Assembly: GCF_007859735.1 (NCBI RefSeq)
Contig: NZ_SIHI01000015.1
Location: forward strand, 23,739 to 87,738
Source of the DNA: Thalassoglobus neptunius
Lineage (GTDB): Bacteria; Planctomycetota; Planctomycetia; Planctomycetales; Planctomycetaceae
Length of the DNA: 64,000 nucleotides
Reading direction: 5' to 3'
Shown here: piece by piece, positions 27,265 to 36,846 of the stretch
Layout: every line of letters starts with the position of its first letter
Position numbering within the stretch: the first letter of the stretch is position 1
Made by a program: the position numbers and the translations under genes
The notes under the pieces: model-generated
Database searches by the model: none
What the model was told of the DNA's origin: nothing
Seen by the model: only the letters and a program-made list of their open reading frames with translations

Positions 27265-28326
27265 GTGGAATTCGATGATCTCAAGGGGACCAGCGGTGAG
27301 TGGTTGCGCGGCACCGGTCCGGAATCGGACATTGTGATTTCCAGCCGAATCCGACTGGCGCGGAACGTCGCGGACTTCACCTTCCCCCCGCGCGCTGACG
27401 AATCAACCCGTCGTGAAACGGAAGCCTTGCTGAAAGAGAACATCCAGGAACTCTCAACCGCTTCAGATCTGAAGGTGATCGATGTCAATCAGATCGATGA
27501 CCTCGACCGAAAATTTCTCGTCGAACGGCAACTCATCAGCCGCGAACATGCTGAAAGTTCAGGGGCTCGCAGTGCATGCATCGGAGCACTGGAAACGGTG
27601 AGTTTGATGATCAATGAAGAAGATCATCTGAGGATGCAGGTCTTTCGAAGTGGCTATGCGCTGGAATCCGCGTGGACGCAGATCAACCGGATTGATGATG
27701 AACTGGAAGAGAGAGTCTCTTTCGCGTTCAGCGATGAATTCGGGTATCTCACATCCTGCCCGACAAATGTCGGCACAGGGATGCGTGTCAGCGTCATGTT
27801 ACACCTGCCAGCTCTGGTGTTGACCAAGGAAATTCAAAAAGTCTTCCAGGCAATGCACAAAATGAATCTCGCAGTCCGCGGACTCTACGGCGAGGGGAGT
27901 CAGGCGATGGGAGATTTCTATCAGATTTCGAATCAGGTCACTCTGGGGCGAACAGAAGAACAAATTATTCAAAACGTCAAACGCGTGATTCCGGATATTC
28001 TGGACTATGAGCGCAGAGCCCGTCAGGCCCTCATCAAGGAAGATCGTCAACGACTGCACGATCAGGTGTCTCGGGCTTTGGGTGTTTTAAGCAGCGCCCG
28101 ACAGATTTCCTCCGAAGAAACCATGGAGAAACTTTCCAGTGTTCGCATGGGAATCAATCTCGGTTTAGTTGACGACATCGAAATTTCGACGGTCAACGAG
28201 CTGTTTATGCACATTCAACCAGCACACCTGCAGAAAATTCGCGGCGAAGAACTCGAATCGACACAGCGCAATGTTGTTCGCGCAGCTTATCTGCGAGATC
28301 GACTGACACGACCTCCGCAAAACTAG
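27265..28326 (+). CDS. mcsB: Protein arginine kinase McsB
   Basis: A 353-residue member of the phosphagen (guanidino) kinase fold that phosphorylates arginine residues in proteins, marking them for ClpC-type proteases. Visible landmarks: VISSRIRLARNVADFTFP (ATP-binding arginines), NEEDHLRMQ (catalytic Glu 118-120 region), and SDEFGYLTSCPTNVGTGMR containing the conserved Cys165. RGLYGEGSQAMGDFYQISNQ and TLGRTEEQI follow. The start is set at GTG 27265 because GGAGGGAG lies 8 bases upstream; GTG 27247 in the same frame has none. In Bacillus the partner McsA and the regulator CtsR are co-encoded; neither is seen within 1 kb here. The protein is clearly McsB rather than a creatine or arginine kinase by its length and lack of the N-terminal domain. 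Confidence 0.93.
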   Translation: MEFDDLKGTSGEWLRGTGPESDIVISSRIRLARNVADFTFPPRADESTRRETEALLKENIQELSTASDLKVIDVNQIDDLDRKFLVERQLISREHAESSGARSACIGALETVSLMINEEDHLRMQVFRSGYALESAWTQINRIDDELEERVSFAFSDEFGYLTSCPTNVGTGMRVSVMLHLPALVLTKEIQKVFQAMHKMNLAVRGLYGEGSQAMGDFYQISNQVTLGRTEEQIIQNVKRVIPDILDYERRARQALIKEDRQRLHDQVSRALGVLSSARQISSEETMEKLSSVRMGINLGLVDDIEISTVNELFMHIQPAHLQKIRGEELESTQRNVVRAAYLRDRLTRPPQN

Positions 28327-28382
28327 CGCACATTCCGAATAGTGTTCGTGAGTGCTTGATCAACAGGTCAGCTCTGACACTT

Positions 28383-28405
28383 CGATCTTCACTCAGTGAA
28401 GATCG
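28383..28405. promoter_or_regulatory. Perfect hairpin between mcsB and ribBA
   Basis: CGATCTTCAC-TCA-GTGAAGATCG forms a perfect 10-bp stem with a 3-base loop. It lies 57 bases after mcsB and 55 before ribBA and lacks a T run. It could be a factor-dependent terminator, an mRNA stabiliser or part of the ribBA leader. It does not resemble an FMN riboswitch. Confidence 0.55.
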
Positions 28406-28459
28406 TTCAGTGAACATCGCTCAATCGCGACTTACGTCAACTTAAGGCAAAGCATTCCA

Positions 28460-29698
28460 ATGACAACTCCCGAGAGCACCAGCCGACGCAATCTGGATCT
28501 CATTCTGCAACGTCTGCAAGAAGGGAAAATGGTCATTGTTCTCGATGCAAAAGATCGTGAGAACGAAGGCGACCTGCTTTGCGCAGCCCAGTTCATGACG
28601 CCTGAAAAAGTCGATTTCATGATGCGTCGGGCTGCGGGCGTGCTTTGTGCTCCGTTGACGCAGGATGTTGCAGAGAGACTTCAGCTCAATCCGATTGTCG
28701 ATGCCGAATCGAACACGTCATCACATCAGACGCCGTTTCTGATGCTCGTCGATCACAAAGACTCCGGCACAGGAGTCAGCGCAGAGAGCCGTTCGCTCAC
28801 GCTCAATGCACTGGCCGATCCGGATTCGCAGAAGAACGATTTCGTGAAGCCGGGCCACGTCAATCCGCTGCTTGCACGTGAAGGGGGAGTCCTGCGACGG
28901 GCTGGTCACACGGAAGCTTCAATCGATCTCTTGAAAATGGCTGGTTTGCACCCCGTCGGCTGTATTATCGAAATTTGCAGCCAACGAGGTTTCGGAATGG
29001 CTGGAATCGAAGAGCTCGAAGAGTTTTCGAAAGAACATGACATTCCAATTATCTCGATCGCTGAGATTATCCAGCACCGACGAATTCGCGAGAACCTGAT
29101 TCATCGCGAAGCGGAGGTTGAGATTCCGACTGAAGACTACGGAACGCCGAAGTTCATCGCTTACAAAGTGGACCACGAAGATCAGGAACCGATTGCCATT
29201 GTCTGGGGAGATTTGACGTCGGTTGAGGCTCCTCTGGTGCGGATGCACTCCTCCTGTTTCACAGGAGACATTCTGGGCTCACTCCGATGCGATTGCGGAG
29301 ACCAACTGCATATTGCGATGCAGATGATTGTCGAGGAGGGATGCGGGGCTGTCGTTTATCTTCCGCAGGAAGGACGAGGCATCGGGTTGACCGCAAAATT
29401 GAAGGCGTATCAGCTCCAGGATCAGGGTTTCGACACCGTTGAAGCGAACCATCGACTGGGATTCAAAGCCGACTTGCGAGACTACATGGTCGGTCTTCAG
29501 ATTCTCAAAGATCTTGGGCTGAAGCAGGTGCGGATTCTGACCAACAATCCCAAGAAGACTGAAGCGTTCGAGAACTGGGTCGATCTGCGAGTTGTCGAAC
29601 AGGTCCCGCTGGTTGCCCCGCCTCATGCTCATCGAGAGCGATACATGCAGGCAAAGAGAGAAAAAATGGGACACATCCTCCCGCCGAGCAATCAGTAG
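28460..29698 (+). CDS. ribBA: Bifunctional DHBP synthase / GTP cyclohydrolase II (riboflavin synthesis)
   Basis: A 412-residue fusion catalysing the two entry steps of riboflavin synthesis. The N-terminal RibB half (about 8-205) has DRENEGDL (metal-binding Glu residues), KPGHVNPLLAREGGVLRRAGHTEASIDL, and HPVGCIIEI. The C-terminal RibA half (about 215-405) has HSSCFTGDILGSLRCDCGDQ with the three zinc cysteines, then YLPQEGRGIGLTAKLKAYQLQ and TNNPKK. The RibB half departs from the usual TGxSAxDRxxT motif (here TGVSAESRSLT) and from NEDGTMA (here SQRGFGMA), so RibB activity is less certain than RibA activity. The start ATG 28460 has only a distant AAGG. Convergent with the next gene. Confidence 0.94.
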   Translation: MTTPESTSRRNLDLILQRLQEGKMVIVLDAKDRENEGDLLCAAQFMTPEKVDFMMRRAAGVLCAPLTQDVAERLQLNPIVDAESNTSSHQTPFLMLVDHKDSGTGVSAESRSLTLNALADPDSQKNDFVKPGHVNPLLAREGGVLRRAGHTEASIDLLKMAGLHPVGCIIEICSQRGFGMAGIEELEEFSKEHDIPIISIAEIIQHRRIRENLIHREAEVEIPTEDYGTPKFIAYKVDHEDQEPIAIVWGDLTSVEAPLVRMHSSCFTGDILGSLRCDCGDQLHIAMQMIVEEGCGAVVYLPQEGRGIGLTAKLKAYQLQDQGFDTVEANHRLGFKADLRDYMVGLQILKDLGLKQVRILTNNPKKTEAFENWVDLRVVEQVPLVAPPHAHRERYMQAKREKMGHILPPSNQ

Positions 29699-29733
29699 TG
29701 CTCAGCGAGAGGTGAAACTGCCGACCAGCGAGC

Positions 29734-32700
29734 CTATTTCAGTTGTTCCAGAAACGCGAGAAGGTGAGCGAGCTCTTCGGGGGTAAGGTTATTGACGATC
29801 CCTTGTGGCATCATCGATTCCGTTCTTTGGACCTGTTCTTCGATTTCGTTCTGAAGAATCGTTTGTGAAAGTCCATTCGCCTGCCGCAGCTTCACTTCTT
29901 CTGCACTGCGTCCCACAATGAATCCCGAGTAGATCTTTCCTTCTGTCGTGATGAAGGAATAGGTATCGAATCCCTGTGCGATCTTGGCACTCGGTTTCAG
30001 AATCGATTCAACGAGTTGCTCGCGAGTGTACCGCTTTCCAATGTCAGCCAGGTGCGGCCCCTTGGGATCCTGCCCCTCTGTATAAGTGTGACAGGCGATG
30101 CAGGATTGTTGAAGGAAAATGCGTCGTCCCCGTTTGACGTTCCCTTCCGCGTTGAGAGCGCGTTCTCGCACCTCTTCAAACGTCATGTTGGCGATTTGGT
30201 TGGGATTGTCAGGATCGACAGTGGGAATTGCGATCGGCTGGTTTGATTCGGTTTGCTTGTGATCTTCGAAGAGTGATTTCGGAAGCTGGCTGGGGTGAAC
30301 GCGGTGCCGGATCATTTCCCCAAGGAGACGTTCTTTTCCGATCTCATCAGCGGACTGATAGTGCGAAACGATGGCGTCTTCGATCCGTGACGTCTCTTCC
30401 CAGGGTTGGCGATCGTAATACGGGCCGGTTCGATCAGGACGAGTCCCCCACCAACCTTCTTTGTAATCTCCTTCACGATGATAGAGACGAACAAGAATCG
30501 AAAGGAGTTCGTTCGCTTCCTGTTGGTCAGAAGCCTGTTCAAGGCGCTTGATGAGTTCTTTCACAACCAATGGATTGTGCATCCATCGCAAAGCCTGAAT
30601 TGCTCCCTCCCGGTAAGGAGTATCGAGCGCCTGAATGCACGCTTCGCCCGCCTGCAGATTCACCAACGATCGGATGGCCAGGTGCGGAATGACAGCATCA
30701 GCATCGGCGACGTTGTGAGCAGTGGCACGAGGCGTGTCAGATTGTCGAACGGTCAAGGGAATCAAATTCTCTGCAATCGATGCATCACCGAGACGACCGA
30801 GGCTGATGATGGCCTGTGCAACAACGCGAGGAGATGGATCACTCAGGTAAGGAATGATGTCTGCACTCGTCACGCCATCCAACTCAGTACGGCGATCCGT
30901 GAGAGCACGAAGAGCGTGTTCGCGAAGAAGTGGATCGGCCAACGCTTCGAGTAGTTCGGGATGACTTTCGACTCCATGAAATTGTTTGAGCGTATAGAGT
31001 GCAGCAACACGTGCGTAGTCCTGCCCTTCTGGATCGTTCATGAGATCCGAGAGCAGCGTGGCGAGTTTTGTATTTTCTGTTCGGCGGAGAATCTCTCTTT
31101 GTGCATACAAACGCTGTTTCATGTTTTCTGCACGAAGTTGAGCAACAAGCTTCTCATCACCAAGAGTTTTCAAGTCCGGAAGTGTGACCGGTTGGAGTCC
31201 ATCAGGGGTGATCTGAGCGACAAACCCGACATCGGGGCCGTCATAGGCAAAGTTTCCATTCTTCCAGCTGCTGACATACATCCGGCCAGCGGCATCAATG
31301 TCGATGTCCGTCGGGCGGGGGATTCGCAAGAATGACTGCTGGTGCGGAAGGTATGTGGGGCCACTTTCTGGGAGATTGTGCAGAAAGACTTCGCTGCGTC
31401 CCCAGTCGCATGTGTAGAGAGTGTTGTTGTAATTCTCAGGCCATTGAGCATCGTGGAGGAAAAACGTTCCACAGCCAGAGCCTCCGCCGTAGTCCGCGAG
31501 AGGCGGCATAATTTCGTCGGTGTAGTTCATGAAGAGTGAGGGATAACCGAACTCCGCAGACTGCAGGATGTGTGAAAGCCGAACGTTCCACTCGCCGCCG
31601 TCGTTGGTGTTGTCGCGAGTGAAGATGTTCATGAAGGGATCGATTGAGACATCGAGGATGTTTCTCAATCCCCAGCAATAGATTTCCATCTCGGAACCAT
31701 CCGGGCGGACTCGAACAATTCCTCCTCCGCGACGCGAGAGTTCTGTTCCATCGGCTCCAATCGCTTGAGTGAACCCAAAGTCGCCAACAGCGATATAGAG
31801 CCAGCCGTCGATTCCCATGCGGATTCCGTTGGTCGTATGATCCGCTCCGCGCTTGTTGACGAAATCGGTGCTGATCCCTTCGATCAGCGTTTGCTGTTCG
31901 TCAGCTGTTCCGTCTCCGTTGCGGTCATGAAACACGGTCAGAAACGGGGGATGCAGAACCCACAGCGAACCGTCGTCATAGAAGAGACCGCGCGGGTGAT
32001 CCATCTTGGCAAACATCTGAACTTCGTCGGCTGTTCCGTCTCCGTTTGTGTCTCGTCCGCGAAGAACTCTTCCGCGTCCGGCTTCTTTCCCGAGTGATCC
32101 CTGTTCGTCAACGCCGATGAAAACGTCTCCGGAATAGTCGGCCGACAGGCACACAGGATAATTGATTTCCGGAGGAACGCCGAAGAGACGGACGTTGAAT
32201 CCTTCAGGAGCAGTCACATCGGCAAGAGTGACGTTGGTCGTTGACTCAACAAGTTCGAACTCCGCCGGTGGGGTTCCGGAGTAAGCTGCGAATTCGCGGA
32301 TGCTTCCCCATCCTCCGGAATTCGATCCGAGGAAGGTGACACGAATTCGATTCGCTTCGACCGGCTCGAACTGATGGGTTGCGAGTCCCGTTTCCGTGGT
32401 GTTTTCTGAGCGATCGACAAGTGTTGTCCAGTCGTTCCCGTTTTGGGAGGACTCAACGCGATATCGATAAGCGGTGGTCTTCTGCTCCCAGAGGATGCGG
32501 ACTGCGTCGATGGTCTCGGTTTCCGCAAGCTCAACTTCCCACCACTCGTTCTTTTGAGATCCGTTCGCGCACCATCGTGACTGAAGATTGCCATCGACGG
32601 CGTGTCCGGGGTCGTGCGAAGGTTGTGTCGACTTGGCCTTCGCTGGTTGTCCGAGTACCAGATTTTCAGCCGCTGCAACGGAAGGTGAGGGAGTCGCAGA

Positions 32701-32787
32701 GAGTGTCCATACACTGATCAGAGTGAGGATGTACGAACCTAATCCATTGGAATTCGTCAACGACGACAGCTTGTGGAATTCAAACAT
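29734..32787 (-). CDS. Discoidin / PVC-type dehydrogenase / HEAT / cytochrome c protein
   Basis: A 1017-residue secreted protein with signal peptide (about 1-40, ending SVAAAEN). Domains in order: an F5/8-type C (discoidin) carbohydrate-binding-like domain (about 45-168, HAVDGNLQSRWCANG, EWWEVELAET), and a glucose/sorbosone-dehydrogenase-like beta-propeller of the PVC membrane-bound dehydrogenase family (about 185-555). HEAT-like helical repeats follow (about 560-790), then a C-terminal cytochrome c domain (about 885-1017) with haem site SCIACH and distal Met region MMPQG. The family is restricted largely to planctomycetes and Verrucomicrobia and is thought to oxidise sugars or alcohols; the substrate is unknown. 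It is convergent with ribBA and has no operon partner visible. Confidence 0.88.
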   Translation of the reverse strand: MFEFHKLSSLTNSNGLGSYILTLISVWTLSATPSPSVAAAENLVLGQPAKAKSTQPSHDPGHAVDGNLQSRWCANGSQKNEWWEVELAETETIDAVRILWEQKTTAYRYRVESSQNGNDWTTLVDRSENTTETGLATHQFEPVEANRIRVTFLGSNSGGWGSIREFAAYSGTPPAEFELVESTTNVTLADVTAPEGFNVRLFGVPPEINYPVCLSADYSGDVFIGVDEQGSLGKEAGRGRVLRGRDTNGDGTADEVQMFAKMDHPRGLFYDDGSLWVLHPPFLTVFHDRNGDGTADEQQTLIEGISTDFVNKRGADHTTNGIRMGIDGWLYIAVGDFGFTQAIGADGTELSRRGGGIVRVRPDGSEMEIYCWGLRNILDVSIDPFMNIFTRDNTNDGGEWNVRLSHILQSAEFGYPSLFMNYTDEIMPPLADYGGGSGCGTFFLHDAQWPENYNNTLYTCDWGRSEVFLHNLPESGPTYLPHQQSFLRIPRPTDIDIDAAGRMYVSSWKNGNFAYDGPDVGFVAQITPDGLQPVTLPDLKTLGDEKLVAQLRAENMKQRLYAQREILRRTENTKLATLLSDLMNDPEGQDYARVAALYTLKQFHGVESHPELLEALADPLLREHALRALTDRRTELDGVTSADIIPYLSDPSPRVVAQAIISLGRLGDASIAENLIPLTVRQSDTPRATAHNVADADAVIPHLAIRSLVNLQAGEACIQALDTPYREGAIQALRWMHNPLVVKELIKRLEQASDQQEANELLSILVRLYHREGDYKEGWWGTRPDRTGPYYDRQPWEETSRIEDAIVSHYQSADEIGKERLLGEMIRHRVHPSQLPKSLFEDHKQTESNQPIAIPTVDPDNPNQIANMTFEEVRERALNAEGNVKRGRRIFLQQSCIACHTYTEGQDPKGPHLADIGKRYTREQLVESILKPSAKIAQGFDTYSFITTEGKIYSGFIVGRSAEEVKLRQANGLSQTILQNEIEEQVQRTESMMPQGIVNNLTPEELAHLLAFLEQLK

Positions 32788-32909
32788 AAGAGGTTATCTG
32801 AGTCGGTGTGAGACCAACGTGGCGAAGTTGGTATTGGGATGGGAGAGGGTTTGCGAGCGCGGTGTGTCACAGATCTTGGGAGTTCACGAAGCCTGAATCG
32901 AAGATTGAT

Positions 32910-33476
32910 TTAGTTCCAGTCCGGGTGGTCACACTGAGTGGAGTGAAGCCGATTCGAGTGGAATGTTTTGGCAATCAACTGATCCCAAACGGAATAGGGA
33001 TCTTCAGTGTAAACGAAGTTCGAGTCCGCATCGATTGTCAACCAGTCGCCGCGTTCGAGTTCACCTTCGAGTTGGCCGGGACCCCAGCCGGAGCATCCTC
33101 CATAAACTCGATAAACGAGTTCATGTTCAGGTTCCATGCTTACCGTCAGGATCCGTTCGAAAACTTCTGCACTGCTGCCCATGAAGACATCAGGGATCAC
33201 CGGAGACTCGGTGGGATCCAAAGCGGGCGAGTTATGAACGACGAACAAAGCGGCCGGTTCAACAGGTCCTCCGACGTAAACGAGATCCTGTGTTTCCGGA
33301 AGATCAAGATGTTCCTGAAGAGCGTGAGCGACAGTGACCGATGACGGGTGATTGATCACGAGGCCCATCGCTCCTTCTTCCCCATGCTCCACGATCAGCA
33401 CGACGGATTTGAAGAAATTCTCGTCGCGCAGTCGAGGCCCGGAGACCAGGAATTTTCCTCGCAGTGATTCTGTCAT
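32910..33476 (-). CDS. YqgE/AlgH family protein
   Basis: A 188-residue protein of the YqgE/AlgH (DUF179) family. Conserved features: the N-terminal LRGKFLVSGPRLRDENFFKSVV, VEHGEEGAMGLVINHP, VYVGGPVEP, and the segment RVYGGCSGWGPGQLEGELERGDW. The molecular function is unknown; AlgH was named from alginate regulation in Pseudomonas, but the domain has no proven activity. The length is normal (about 185-190). It lies 122 bases downstream of the start of the PVC dehydrogenase gene's opposite flank and 133 bases from topA, all on the minus strand, so it could be read with topA. Confidence 0.93.
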   Translation of the reverse strand: MTESLRGKFLVSGPRLRDENFFKSVVLIVEHGEEGAMGLVINHPSSVTVAHALQEHLDLPETQDLVYVGGPVEPAALFVVHNSPALDPTESPVIPDVFMGSSAEVFERILTVSMEPEHELVYRVYGGCSGWGPGQLEGELERGDWLTIDADSNFVYTEDPYSVWDQLIAKTFHSNRLHSTQCDHPDWN

Positions 33477-33608
33477 TCGTCAAAATTCGATTGAAGTGCA
33501 CTCAATATGAGATCGGTCGGATTATACCCGGAGTCCGGGAAGGCGAATAGACCCCTTCCACAGATCGAGGTTTCTGAAGCGGGGAGTTCTCCGACTCTGC
33601 AAAGTCCG

Positions 33609-36314
<2,706 letters not shown>

Positions 36315-36846
36315 TCGCGTTCCGGTTGGTGAAGTGTGTTCAGTTTGGTGTGAGCCCAGTTGCACGTTCGCGGTCGCTGTGAGTGATCTCACGCACCGGA
36401 TTGACTGATGACATTCTGAGTTGAGTTTGCTGTTCGAATACGACCCGTGAAAAGCTCCATGCCGGAACCCGATTGACCGTTCTCACCCGTCACGACATGA
36501 CTGACGAAAGTGTAAGTATACGATTGACTTTGGTAAAAATCGGAGGGATGGACTGGGCTTGTCACAGCCAAGCTCCCAGCTAAAATGAGCGGTTTGTTAC
36601 AGTCCTTTCAACTCAAAGGCACGGATGTCCAGAGATGGAGTCACCGTGTTGAATCTTGGCATCTGAGATCTTCCACGGGATTCGCCTCAATGGTTCTCCG
36701 CGTCAAGTCATTAGGGAATCATTTGAGGGATTGTCAAGAGAGTACGGGGTCGGGAAGACGGAATTCATAGTGAATCCAGGCCCAAATGAGTGTTTGAAAA
36801 TCTCAGACATTTGCTACGAACTGAGACCTTTTGAGAAGGTACACGG
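36315..36846. other. Divergent intergenic region between topA and the SurA-like gene
   Basis: About 530 bases. On the minus strand a TATACT occurs near 36516-36521 as a possible topA -10, but no good -35 is paired with it. Upstream of 36847, AGAAGG at about 36833-36838 is the ribosome binding site. Small plus-strand frames at 36585-36850 have no coding character I recognise. Confidence 0.4.

Noticed and set aside
28327..28459. FMN riboswitch before ribBA
   Set aside because: The spacer is short and lacks the conserved FMN aptamer segments.
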